64,000 nt of DNA, taken from Norana najaformis (lineage: Eukaryota; Annelida; Clitellata; Crassiclitellata; Hormogastridae). Where the stretch lies: positions 8,937,219 to 9,001,218 of the forward strand of contig OZ029925.1 in the NCBI GenBank assembly GCA_964023275.1, given 5' to 3'. Shown piece after piece: positions 35,701-44,665 of this stretch. Within the stretch, counting starts at the first letter, position 1. The number at the start of each line of letters is the position of its first letter. The notes below the pieces were generated by a model. The model worked only from the letters and a program-made list of their open reading frames with translations, had not been told where the DNA came from and ran no database searches. A program made the translations under genes and the position numbers.

Positions 35701-36975
35701 GTTACCTGGGCCCATAGGGTTCCCCGAAATTACGCTTCGGATCACGTCTGAGGGTTGAGCCGTTAGAACTGACATTTCTTCCAGCCTGTTACTCAATGTT
35801 ATCACAGTCTGCCGTAGGTAAGACATCTCAGCCATCCAGTCCATTTGATTTCTGGTGGAACTGCCATGGTCTTGGTCAGCCACCCGCGAACGCACCTCAT
35901 CATCGTAACACCAACGTATCCCAAAAGTACTTGTTTCCTTCTCTCTGCATATAGGTCGCGGTACTCCAACCTGTTCGAATGCTCTTGGCATACCTCCGAC
36001 GATATTCTCGTGTATATAATAACTCTGGTTGTCCTCAGCCATTTCTGTCATCCATGGGACCATTCTTGAAAACTTTTCGTAACCCGCGAGAGAAAACAAA
36101 TTTCTCTCAAGATCTCTCTGCGTCCCAGCTTCCGTTTCAATTGTAATAGGCGCGTCTTGCGCAGATATTTCTTTACACAACGTTCGCGTATCTGGAAATA
36201 TCTTTGGGCGAGCACCTCGGTAGTCCACACTTGCCTGCTCAAGGTGGGGATTATCATCTGACTCGTCATCTGCATCTTCAAGAACTTCCTCTGGTCTACG
36301 GAAAGAAAACGCCGGTACCCCACTTCTGGTACCACTTTGTGGCGTTTTCGGTCGGGCTAACTGTCCACGGGGTGGGGGTAACTCTAGCCCAGTTCTACGC
36401 TCAGAGCCACCCGCCTCACTGCCCCTTGCACTCTCACTGTACAATGGTCTTCCCGTATCATCTCTTCCCATACTGTCTGTTCTCTCCAAGGAAGGCCTAG
36501 GATAGGTCGCTTCCCTAAGGGAATCAACACTGTAACTCTCGGTCTCGGGATCCGACTTTGCCTCTTCCGCGGTCGCCGGATGGGCAACGTCCTGAGGATG
36601 GCCTTTACTCAGAACAGGGTTCGTTCCTTTACTGGCAATAGTCGTTCCCTGTCTCCGTGAGGACTTTCTTGTAACTACCATTCTACATCTTGTAACTCTC
36701 CCGTTACCGCCAATATTTTCAGGCACCAGTCGTTTTCTCGGTCCCGGGAACAGGGAAGTCTCACAACGAGCCTCTGTGTCTTTCCACCCTAGGCACAAGG
36801 ATATTGGGCGACACATCTTCCCACTATCTCGCTCCATTTCCGTGTATAGGATTTCCGGAGTAAGTTTCTGCACCAGATCTCTGTTGGCAGTTATCAACCA
36901 ACAGTGCTTCAGGGGATAGGATACCCCTATGGAACACTCAAGAGAAGGTCCCCTCTTTAACCTTCTGTAAAACAC
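29752..36975 (-). CDS. Gypsy gag-pol polyprotein, single 2407-codon frame
   Basis: The frame encodes the structural and enzymatic proteins of the retrotransposon. Residues 1-212 lie in the 5' LTR and 213-219 overlap the primer-binding site. Arg/Glu/Ser-rich repeats fill about 437-660, including four 25-residue units starting at 564, 589, 614 and 639. The Gag capsid-like region is about 820-975. A CCHC knuckle spans C1080-C1093. Protease has DSG at 1146-1148 and ILGLSWL near 1210. Reverse transcriptase has FDLRSGYHQ (D1520) and YLDD at 1582-1585. RNase H has DTDAS from 1729. Integrase has H1977, H1984, C2014 and C2017, then the acidic triad D2046, D2106, E2142. A GPY/F-like module is at about 2283-2320. 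The C-terminus has a duplicated ELTVPETCN phrase. All catalytic residues are intact, with no frameshift between gag and pol. The ~800 residues before capsid are unusually long. The first Met after the primer site is residue 305, an alternative start. Confidence 0.95.
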   Translation of the reverse strand: MFYRRLKRGPSLECSIGVSYPLKHCWLITANRDLVQKLTPEILYTEMERDSGKMCRPISLCLGWKDTEARCETSLFPGPRKRLVPENIGGNGRVTRCRMVVTRKSSRRQGTTIASKGTNPVLSKGHPQDVAHPATAEEAKSDPETESYSVDSLREATYPRPSLERTDSMGRDDTGRPLYSESARGSEAGGSERRTGLELPPPRGQLARPKTPQSGTRSGVPAFSFRRPEEVLEDADDESDDNPHLEQASVDYRGARPKIFPDTRTLCKEISAQDAPITIETEAGTQRDLERNLFSLAGYEKFSRMVPWMTEMAEDNQSYYIHENIVGGMPRAFEQVGVPRPICREKETSTFGIRWCYDDEVRSRVADQDHGSSTRNQMDWMAEMSYLRQTVITLSNRLEEMSVLTAQPSDVIRSVISGNPMGPGNPEDRRGNIEDEVTGKSRSRGYPEIREECSEGELSGKSRSRVFPEKEQRFPKAEVSGNSRSQGYPEKRELSQDGQSRKLWRRFLPEKYEVDVRQSSSDGATDSETDRDAVSSDRNSGLKIVRERERRKSYQKFGRETLDRERSRESVRRGKYPETDKETIGREVRERSRGSQRHGRNPETSRKVFDRKEREWSRESERRGKYPENDRNAFGRKAREMSRESQRRGIYRETGRDTFASGAPVKYERRCEDRETDRDLSAWEATRERRSAGQNTKFKERSHLGMKTAESDADSGSENKPDRAQKLRMSDIGDRARRRTDSGESSQRFRTKVKVADFGNSEGHVTDHHRSTLSSAEESEPSDREITTRNYKKRMEKTRITEKRNGKATDRGIRIKLEKYDGKTAVAAFLAKFEVCARCNAWSDQEKADQLMCALTGPASQLLWDMGAHQNVTWHELVERLKARYGSEDQTSLYRMKLRTYRQAPGESLSNVVQEIRRLMALAYPGPTSDIVETVACDAFIDALANQDLAQKVREKEPDNLEAAYKHAVRLDAYGRSSSQATDIDRRHGRIKVTREDRKSSVADEQQNRRLDDLEREIKNLSKEIGRFTSKQDPSLVPGKPQEREGGLEGGADGQRKTDTNGTQKRLFPQGRLRNPDIECYICRQKGHIKRFCPQRVSETGRESSNNEPPKAEHIQEEVQNRLVKGSRMAYVVARLEGKRLHCLMDSGSEMSLVPRRLVLSTELTPSEQRLLAANGSEIKVDGETTLEIRIGKKLYQLPCLVTDQVTEVILGLSWLESNQARWDFASRSVWLGSERIPLKEAVAESMCRRVVVQEDTVVPPRSEVDVPASVVYPHFREDNGDWTTVPAELTPDLMIGRTLVTGKEPKVWIRMLNVGNKNSVVKKRTECWLERVELIDAEAKQFGEEHKNTEETSSKIRMVTGVTEQPNQPEAEQVLKRLWEEVPPDVSEDERRRLRELVLSYSTTFSLSESDHGFTSIIQHEIDTQQEKPVRQPLRRQPLSMLPEIDRQVEDMLNQGIVEPSMSDWASNVVMVKKKDGSMRFCVDYRQLNLKTRKDAHPLPLIRESLDTLGGARWYSTFDLRSGYHQMALHPRDKHKTAFVTRRGSFQFRVLPFGLCNSPASFCRLMNLVLTGLNYDICLVYLDDIIVFSRDVETHMRRLEMVFRRLREYNLKLKPSKCHLLQQKVLFLGHILSDEGVATDPNKVKAVEDWTVPRNLRQVRSFIGLCSYYRRFIPEFAVIAQPLHFLTRKNVPFRWTDECQEAFEELKRRLVTSPVLALPNDDGQYILDTDASAYAIGAVLSQVQEGQEKVISYASRLLSSAERNYNVTRRELLAVVYFLKEFRQYLLGRKFLLRTDHSALQWLRRTPEPIGQQARWLETIEEFDLEICHRAGTKHGNADAMSRGPSEGQCIEDDSKRLMGEAAWVRPIEEVPPADLTDGNSGQEAGWTKEILRREQQNDRSIGPVLSWKESNHHPTEQELSPSCEEIKVLVSNWNQLTVLQGVLHRVWVQGSTGQVERYQLVVPLSRRKEMLELTHGSFAGGHFGIRKSMSQLQRRAYWPGWKNDVRRFCQRCDRCARYRREKPPRQGYLQSPLVGEPMERFGIDITGPHPVSSKGNKYILTAIDYFSRWAEALPIRNQEAVTVAETLMVHVFSRFGMPRQILTDQGPCFESALFKELCKLMEIDKIRTTPYRPSGNGMIERFHRTLNMMIGKVVSERQKDWDVHVPYVMAAYRSTEHEATQRTPNFLFLGRENHTPLDLILAQIVERESSSYGNLEEYVDKQKEKMETAYRLVREQLKRTAERKKKTYDLRVRPSQFSYGDWVYYYYPRLRSGRKAKWARFYTGPFLIVQVLSPVLYRIQKNSKATPLVVHVDKLKPYYGKPPKTWLPEKEDNHIVDVGNLEVLSREQEPEVELEDPQGSSEELTVPETCNDANPPELTVPETCNEVNPPRRPIRPPRWMDDYYC
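36317..36334 (-). other. Primer-binding site resembling tRNA-Leu(UAA)
   Basis: The minus strand reads TGGTACCAGAAGTGGGGT, three bases inside the 5' LTR end. From memory this is complementary over all 18 nt to the 3' end of an animal tRNA-Leu(UAA) including CCA. It lies in frame within gag-pol and is translated as part of SGTRSGV. Confidence 0.8.
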
Positions 36976-38472
36976 ACCAACCTTCGTACCGACCTACGCA
37001 CGAGGGGGCCCTTCCCCGTACTTCAGTCAGTCCTCTGATCAGTGTGTGGCGACAAGCATATAGAGGAGTCGGTATCTTCCCGTTTCGACTCCGGTGTTAT
37101 CGGGGAACCGACCCGGACTATGATGTACCGGGTATTTTCTTGGTCTGCGTTGTTTCCGGTCTCTTACGTACCGGGACTCTACTTGGTCTGCGTTGGTTTT
37201 TCCGCGGGTCTTCCCGTATCCCGCTCTCTGAATTTCGACCGGGAGAACCGCGGCCGCAACTTTACCCGAGTTTCGCACAACCTGTTATGTTCCAACTATC
37301 GTGACTTACTCGACCGTCTCGCGACGTTCCAACAAGGCGGGCCCAAACCCTGCGGATCAACGCGGAGCCAGTCAGAAATCAGACAGATTGGTTTGTTTCG
37401 GTTGCGTCTTCCTCAGGAGCGCACGGACCAATTTCTAAACGGCACGGGTTTCTGTCGTACGGCAAATGCTACCCCGGGTTCACACAGACCTGTTTACTCG
37501 TATTTTCCCCGAGCCTCGCTCAGCGGCTGTTCACCAACTATCGTGACCTACTCGACCGTCTCGCGACGTTCCAACAAGGCGGGCCCAAACCTTGCGGACC
37601 AACGCGGAGCCAGTCAGAAATCAGACAGATTGGTTCGCAACGGCTGCGACGTTCCCGGGAGCGCACCGATCCGATTTTTCTCTTACGCGGTCAAAGGGGT
37701 AGCTTCCGCACTTTCCCACTTGTTTTACACAGACCTGTATTTATTTCTTTCGAACGGGGTCTTTCCCCGGGTTCTGTCCAACCGCTCACCGTCGTGACCC
37801 AGGCCGCTTCGCGATCTACGGTAGAGCCCTAGCTCCACTCGGATCGGCGCCGTCAGCCCGAAGCCAGACAGTGATTATCTCGGTCGTCCCGCCGGGAGCG
37901 CACAGATTAGTCTTTTCCGCGGACTCTGCCGTCCGTATATTTTATCGTAACCGGGACTGTATCGATCACGGGCTTCTCCGGACGTCACCCTCGTCCGTAT
38001 ATTTTATTTGTATACGCTATGAATTCGCTCACAGAACGATATCAAAACACTGTAACTCGTATATGTGAAGGCACGCATCCATCCTTCACGTCTATAGCAA
38101 ATCACCATGCGACACGGTTTATTCAACCCTCGTTTCCTATTGACATCGGGTTGCTTATATACTAGCGCTTACGATAGAACGTAAATAAAGGTGTCTAAAA
38201 GTGCTCGATTAAAACAAACATCTAGAGACCTATAAATTAAAACAATTATGTGCATTATATAACTAAAAATAAACTAAGAACTTTGCTCGGCCTAAATATT
38301 ATACTATTATTATAATCAGCTTAAATTTAATAAAAAATAATTTATAAAAATTCTACACATGTAACGCGGCCGAACCGAGCACATAAGCACAGCATTTAAT
38401 GGCTACCTAAAGCGCGTCATAATTACTCCCGCCTTCTACCCAACAGGCTTGTCTTGTGGCCGATCCGCCACA
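36338..38472 (-). repeat. 5' LTR of the Gypsy element
   Basis: Same length and register as the 3' LTR. It contains the promoter candidate at 38155-38161 and AATAAA at 38118-38123. The gag-pol start codon at 36975 is 638 bp before the LTR end. By this layout U3 is about 345 bp, R about 20-40 bp and U5 about 1.75 kb. Confidence 0.96.
38155..38161 (-). promoter_or_regulatory. Candidate TATA box of the Gypsy LTR
   Basis: TATATAA on the minus strand is about 310 bp into the LTR. A start about 30 nt downstream (near 38130) would lie just before the AATAAA signal. The equivalent in the 3' LTR is 27971-27977. Confidence 0.5.
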
Positions 38473-38847
38473 ATTATACACTCTGTATGCATACATTCTG
38501 AACTGCTCAACGCTCAAAACTTGTTAAATGGTCCAATTACAAGTTTATTTAATAATGACTTCTGTAATAACACACAAAGCAGAATTTGTTTACACAGAGT
38601 CAAAAACTCTCACTTCATAATATAAAGCTAACTAGAGGCCTATAGGTCAAGATAGGTGCAGCTCGAATACCTGCACGTTAGACGCTGAAACTATCTCAGG
38701 TGCTAAACGATCGTAAAGGTGCCGCAGGGAATAACAGGATACTCTCCGCATCTAATGACACCTCGTTAGATTACACCTTTGTGACATGGTAATCAATTGT
38801 TCCACACCTCAAACGAGACCGTTACAGAGGTAGTGATCGGCGATGCG
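38473..38847. other. Flank between Gypsy 5' LTR and CRE array
   Basis: ATTA at 38473-38476 is the target duplication. The rest has no recognised signal. Confidence 0.5.
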
Positions 38848-39095
38848 TGACGTCATTCTTCAAAGTTCCGACGTTCTTTACAGTGACGTAAATGGCATGG
38901 TGACGTCATTCCTCCGTGACGTTATTGTTCTTATTGGCATTATTGCTCACAATGACGTCTTTCTTCACAGTGACGTCATTCTTCATCATAGTTCAAAGTT
39001 ACGCCATTATTCACAGTGACGTCGTTTTTAGTGGTGATGTCGTTCAACACATTGACGTCATTCTTCACATTGACGTCATTCTTTGCAGTGGTGTA
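38848..39095. repeat. 18-bp minisatellite of CRE/ATF-type palindromes
   Basis: Units resemble TGACGTCATTCTTCACAG. Perfect TGACGTCA sites occur at 38848, 38901, 38971, 39053 and 39071. One- or two-base variants occur at 38884, 38917, 38953, 39017 and 39035, mostly in an 18-bp register. TGACGTCA is the CREB/ATF consensus; binding here is inference. Confidence 0.85.
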
Positions 39096-39463
39096 TTCCG
39101 AGCAGAAGGCAGAATTAACCACTTGGGGGATATGCAAACTATACAAGGGGTGCCATGTTCTTCATTCAAACCATGAATGACTTCACGAATGTATTTTAAA
39201 GAACGGTTCAAAGGCCTGTACCATTACTTTCTTTTCGAGTACGTTTAAACGGAGTTTGATAATATTAAAATAACGAAATAATTATTCACAATTATCTGAA
39301 TTAATTAAAATTGTTAAATTATTAGATGAAATGTAAATGAAATGTAATTTTTATATACAAATATTTTTAAAAAATATTATATAAATTTTGTATCCAACAA
39401 TTCGGCGATTTCCTGAAGTTTCGCGGTCTTCGGATTTATCTTCTGTTCTTCACAAGTATTTGT
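39096..39463. other. AT-rich intergenic DNA
   Basis: Nothing recognised. Confidence 0.4.
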
Positions 39464-39660
39464 ATGTATGTATGTATGTATGTATGTATGTATGTATGTA
39501 TGTATGTATGTATGTATGTACGTACATATGTACGTACGTATGTACGTACGTATGTATGTATATATGTACGTACGTATGTACGTACTTATGTATGTATGTA
39601 TGCATGTATGCATTTGGCTATTTTTATAGCACCTTTAAAGACACCTCACAGAGATGCTAA
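39464..39660 (-). repeat. (GTAT)n/(GTAC)n array ending a family-1 repeat
   Basis: GTAT units with GTAC interruptions run to about 39610. On the minus strand the adjacent sequence reads TTTAAAGGTGCTATAAAAAT before entering the CATA array. Confidence 0.7.
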
Positions 39661-39959
39661 GCTGTCACATGGAAGAAAAGCTCTCCACCAATTACCCCAA
39701 CAGGAGCCCCATTCTTCCCCTTTTCGGGGCCGCGTCGTTCCTCCTTTTAGTACCCGGCTGCAAAGACTCCGTGGATCCTGTGAATTTCACACCTGGATGC
39801 CGCGTCCATATATACTAACCTGCGCTCACCATATACGATAATTAAACCGTACAGCTCCGGAATGTTCCGCCCACAGTTTTCTATAATTAGCGATCGGTAA
39901 TAGGCCGCCCTTTGCAGCCGCCACGGAGGCGCTATAGAAATCGAAGGATGCGTACTGGG

Positions 39960-40012
<53 letters not shown>

Positions 40013-40560
40013 TTTACAACTTGCACTGTGTATAGTAAAATCACTTGTGTATAAAGCGTTGACATGACTATCTGATAGGCCTATAAGTCTCCAAGTCTAT
40101 CAGACCGAGTTAGCAGTTTCAGATATATGCATGGTGCCCGTATACCCTCTCACCGAAACCTTGTATGTGTGCATTTATGTATGCATGTATGTTGTATGTA
40201 TGTATGCATAAATGTATGTTTTATGTATTTATGATGTATGAGTATAGGCCTAGTATAATTTGGTACCGGTGTATACGCTGGGAAGTAAACGGCAAGTGTA
40301 TACTGTGACGCACTGCCATGGTTTTTGCGTCCACGACTCTGGGATTCGTCCATGTCGGCTCAGAGGCCGAATAGCAGGAAATGAGCGCCTCCTTCATGTT
40401 TGACTAGGAACAGAAGAGCTACACTTTTACTTAAATACCATTCCAGCGAAACGGCGCTTCTTACTCGTTACAATAAAATAATGCGCTTTATTGGAAAAAG
40501 AAAAATTAGTTCGCTTTCGAGGATTGATATGCTATATAACTAGATATGCATGTGCAAAAG
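39661..40560. other. Intergenic DNA; (AT)n at 39964-40011, short TGTATG tracts at 40165-40235
   Basis: A GGCGCTATAGAAATCGAAGG phrase near 39929 resembles the family-2 end. No gene is seen. Confidence 0.45.
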
Positions 40561-40584
40561 TCGTCGCTCGGCCGACCAATCTCT

Positions 40585-40800
40585 GTACACTGTAAGAAAC
40601 TGTCTGCAAATTTACGGGTAAATGACGCGTCAACAGAGTTGCAAGAACATTCACTGTAAAATTACTGGAGACCCGTTTTCTCATTTACCCGTGACCCGTC
40701 ATTTTACAGTTAACCCCCGTGTTATTTAACGGGGAATTCCCTTGTTTTTAACGACGGATGCCCGTGTATTAACGGTAATTTGTCTCAGTTTTAACAAGAT
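40585..40800. mobile_element. Inverted-repeat-rich MITE-like sequence
   Basis: ACGGGTAAATGA near 40615 pairs with TCATTTACCCGT near 40680. ACTGTAAAATTAC and GTCATTTTACAGTTAAC are a second inverted pair, and repeated CCCGTGT/AACGG motifs follow. The style resembles compact TACGGTAAAT-type non-autonomous elements; boundaries are uncertain. Confidence 0.4.
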
Positions 40801-40909
40801 AAAACTCGCTTTCCAAACTTGAACAGCGGTCAGTGGTTGCCTTGCGTTTACTCGTAGTATGACTCGGTCAGGTCAATAAAATAATGACTGAGACGCTAGG
40901 CCTATTAGT

Positions 40910-41020
40910 TGCTTCCAAACTCCGCCACTGCCTCTAGTCGGGTAGTGCCAGTCCCAAGCCTGGATAAAGGAGGAGGGCGACGTCAACGGCCTTTGACGCC
41001 ATAAGATGTCGTTAAACATT
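40910..41020 (-). mobile_element. Interspersed repeat family 4, copy
   Basis: The plus strand here is the reverse complement of 59823-59930. Shared phrases are GTTTAACGACA, TTGACGTCGCCCTCCTCCTT, TATCCAGGCTTGGGACTGGC and GGCAGTGGCGGAGTT. The GTTTAACGACACC phrase recalls repeats common in molluscs (from memory). Confidence 0.7.
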
Positions 41021-41089
41021 GTAACTACTAGTACTTACTTCAAAACGACCATCGACTAACGCATGTACGAAAGTACGTCATTACTTAAG

Positions 41090-41300
41090 CATGTATGTAT
41101 GTAACTGGCTATAATATGCATGTGTGTTGGTATGTATGTTTATATGTATGTATGAATGTATGTAAGGTTATGTATGTGTCACTATGTACCTGTGTTTACG
41201 TATGTATGTATGTAGACCTATTAAAGTATGTATGTATGTATGTATGTATACGAATATATGTATCTGAGCTTTTGTATAGAGCTTTTAGGGACCTCTATTA
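41090..41300 (-). repeat. (TGTA)n tracts adjoining a family-1-like end
   Basis: TGTATGTA tracts lie at 41092-41250. The minus strand before them reads TCCCTAAAAGCTCTATACAA, a decayed family-1 end. Confidence 0.5.
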
Positions 41301-42215
41301 ACTTGGGCTACTATTTACTTAAATATTTATATTGCTGCATATTGATTGAAGATACATAGGCCCAATCTAATACAGGTCTGGCCGGAACAAAGTTACGGAA
41401 TCTAAGTTGACGCAATGCAATTAGTAGAACTTAATCTTCAAATGCAATAAAACTCGATCTTTTCAGCGAAAAGCTAAATACAAAAGAGACAGAGATCGAG
41501 TCAACGCCTGTCTTCTGCCTGAAGAAAACACCCACAACAGGGATCCGAATTAAGAGTGGAAACGCATGCGAACGGAAAGTCATTGCGTTCTAACAACCTA
41601 AAGCAACCAATTGGGGGAAAGGCGGTAGGTATACGACGATAGACTGAATGCTTTCGTGGATAGATTCGCTCAGGTAATTCGACGAGAGGGCTTAGAAAGA
41701 GAGTCTGATCTAATGAGCCGCACTGGAGGCTAGAGAGCTTTGTTTACGGAGAATCTGACGACAGGGGTCGGCCCACAATGGCGTTTCCGGATACCACCGC
41801 TAGATGGACAACTGCGACAACGAAGCCACGAGCACGAGGCGCAAGAGCGACGCCCAGCAAGAGTCGTAACAGCAGCAGGAACAAGAGCAACAATGGCAGA
41901 AGGAGTCGATGCATCAAGAACATAATTATCGATTGAACTTCGATTCGAAAATCGATTGATGCCCAGAGTGAATTAATTAATAATGATTAATGCATTGTTA
42001 ACGCAGGCGCTATAGAGGTTTTCCGATCAGATGAGGTCATCCAGAGCAAGAAAAGTGGGAGCATCAGAAACAAGATTACCAAAAACCAGAGTAAGAGCCG
42101 CAAATAATGCACTGCACTGCGATATATTGTAATGTAATGTACTGTAGATAAATGTTATGTAAAGCGATGTACTGAGTTACGCGATAACTGACAGGAGGAC
42201 GGATAAACGAATGAG
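41301..42215. other. Intergenic DNA, no recognised gene
   Basis: A short frame at 41740-41925 shows no domain. GGCGCTATAGAGG near 42008 is an isolated repeat-end motif. Confidence 0.4.
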
Positions 42216-42219
42216 GAAC

Positions 42220-42650
42220 GAATAGTACGGTTGGATGGATGGTTGGATGGACGAATGGATGGACTGATGGATGGATGGACGGACGGATGGACGGATGGAT
42301 GGACTGATGGATGGATGGATGGACGGATGGACGGATGGATGGACTGATGGATGGATGGATGGACGGATGGATGGACTGATGGATGGATGGACGGACAGAC
42401 GGACGGATGGATGGATGGACAGACGGACAGACGGACGGACAGTGGATGGATGGATGGATGGATGGATGGATTGATGGGTGGATGGACGGACGGACGGACG
42501 GACGGATGGATGGAAGGACGGACAGGTGGATGGATGGATGGATGGACAGACTGATGGATGGATGGATGGACTGAAGGAATGACGGAAGAACAGACGAAAG
42601 GAATAACGGAAGGACAAAAGGAGGGTTGGATGGACGGGCGAAAGGAATGA
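42220..42650. repeat. (GGAT)n/(GGAC)n tetranucleotide minisatellite
   Basis: GGATGGAC units with DGWM-type translations in every phase run over about 420 bp. Confidence 0.92.
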
Positions 42651-43335
42651 CCGACGGAAGGAATGACGTAGGGACGGACGGAGGGTGAGAAAGATCGTGC
42701 ACGTAGCGTAGCGATGGACTGAACAGGAGAGGTGAGATGCTATTGTATAGACCGGATCTCATTAATTACGTTTTACTGTAAAGGCTGAACTGGAAACACG
42801 CAGCGCTATTATCCGCGCGTACGAAGTGACCCCAGACACAGCCAACTGGGGCATCGGGTAGGAGAAGGGATGCAGGAGGAGCAAGAGCTAAGTGTAGGCC
42901 GAGGAAGAGCAGGAGAACGACGACGATGGCTACAAGATTCGTGCATGCAAAGGGCAATTGGACTCGCGTGTGTTTTCGACGGTGTGTAGCTGCTGGGTGC
43001 GTTCGACAATGCCGAGGAAACTTTTGAACGACAGAAAAACGAAAGAATGAACTGAAGGAGTGAACGAGTGATGCTGAGCCTGGCAGAGGTGAGTGCTGAT
43101 GTCTCTGTTCTGTTGACAACAATGGTGAACACGCGAAGGCCTTTCACTGATTCCGCATATCGCCCTTGGGTTCTGTAGGATTTCTAAGAGCCCCATTCGT
43201 GTCCTGAGTATACTCTCAAGCGAGACCCGTGTGTTACGACGTGCTGCGGACTATACCTGGCTCGACAGGGTCCGTTTCAGTCATGTCTTATGATATTTTC
43301 ACCTATGTAAAATAGCAAAAGAACATATAATAGAT
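42651..43335. other. Non-repetitive island, no recognised gene
   Basis: Three overlapping minus-strand frames (42766-43122, 42809-43147, 42930-43196) show no recognisable domain. Confidence 0.4.
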
Positions 43336-43800
<465 letters not shown>

Positions 43801-43886
43801 TGTTGCGGCTGATGGCAATGGGTATTAATATTAAAAGATTCGTGCTTTTAGCAATCATATGTCGATGTTGCAAGTACTGTTGTTAC

Positions 43887-44085
43887 CTAAACTAATCTAA
43901 AGACTTCTATAGCGCCGTCATCATAATGCTCGAGGCATCAGTCGATGGTCGCTTCAAGTCGTAATCGCAGTCCAAAATCATAATCCGTTGGAGAAGCCGG
44001 GTCGAATTCCAGTTGATCAGAGAAAGCAGAAGCCTGGCTACGGTAGATAAGCAAATTGAAAGAGACAAGTCTTTCGTTTAGACCT
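43887..44085 (-). mobile_element. Truncated LINE-tail repeat (family 2), copy D
   Basis: This is the best preserved copy. The plus strand reads ACTAATCTAAAGACTTCTAT, AGCGCCGTCATCATAATGCT and GGCATCAGTCGATGGTCGCT. Similarity to copy A extends to CAGAAGCCTGGCTACGGTAG at 44028. Confidence 0.68.
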
Positions 44086-44500
44086 GAATGACATCAAAGA
44101 ATTGGCATTGAACTGTTCGGTTTTATAATTATACATACGAAAATTGCAGACTGTATGTCCTTTCTCGAGTTAACACTTCGCTAAATAGACTAATGGGCGA
44201 GTCGGCGGTTCGAAGCCCGAACGATCAACACTTCGAAAGCTCGTCGGCAGACTTCTTGTGTGAAAATAAAGTTTTCGAATCGTTTGAAATGAACTGTGAA
44301 AATGTGCAGCTTTTAAAAGTGTTGCTGAAAAATATATCTTTTAGTAAGCAACAATCTTTAACTTCTAATTTATTAATTTCTGTAGGACAATCCTCATGCA
44401 AACCGTCTCTGCTTTTTGAACAGACAACTCCAAAAACGGACACTCAAATATCACGTGGGCCTACCGTACGAAGACGATAACGGTATTGAGAAACACATTC
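44086..44500. other. Intergenic DNA
   Basis: Frames 44193-44480 (plus) and 44225-44443 (minus) overlap and show no recognisable domain. GGCGGTTCGAAGCCC near 44211 is B-box-like but isolated. Confidence 0.35.
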
Positions 44501-44504
44501 TTTG

Positions 44505-44665
44505 CGTATCTAATCTAATCCAATCGAATCTAATCCAATCGAATCTAATCTAATCCATCCAATCCAATCCAATCTAATCTAGTTTAATGGAGTATATTCT
44601 AGGTTAATCTATGTAATCTAATCTATTTTAATCAAATCTAATGTCAGTAATCTAATCTATTTTAG
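44505..44665. repeat. (TCTAA)n/(TCCAA)n pentanucleotide array
   Basis: Units are the reverse complement of TTAGA, the tail of family 2, so this may be an expanded LINE tail. Confidence 0.75.

Larger units (their letters stand above)
26154..38472 (-). mobile_element. Full-length Ty3/Gypsy LTR retrotransposon, 12,319 bp
   Basis: Two LTRs 10,184 bp apart begin TGTGGC and end GCCACA. They flank one intact gag-pol frame. The direct repeat ATTA at 26150-26153 and 38473-38476 is a 4-bp target duplication. A primer-binding site next to the 5' LTR and a polypurine tract next to the 3' LTR complete the structure. The LTRs are in constant register with no difference in the blocks I compared, so insertion was recent and the element may still be mobile. 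No envelope frame is present. Its tRNA-Leu-like primer recalls mdg3/micropia-type elements, but lineage needs a tree. It lies in the same orientation as FEZF, about 11.5 kb upstream. Confidence 0.95.

Noticed and set aside
37042-37797. 251-codon plus-strand frame, identical at 26858-27613
   Set aside because: It is antisense to the element inside both LTRs, has internal repeats from the 242-bp tandem duplication and no recognisable domain. Identity between copies follows from LTR identity.
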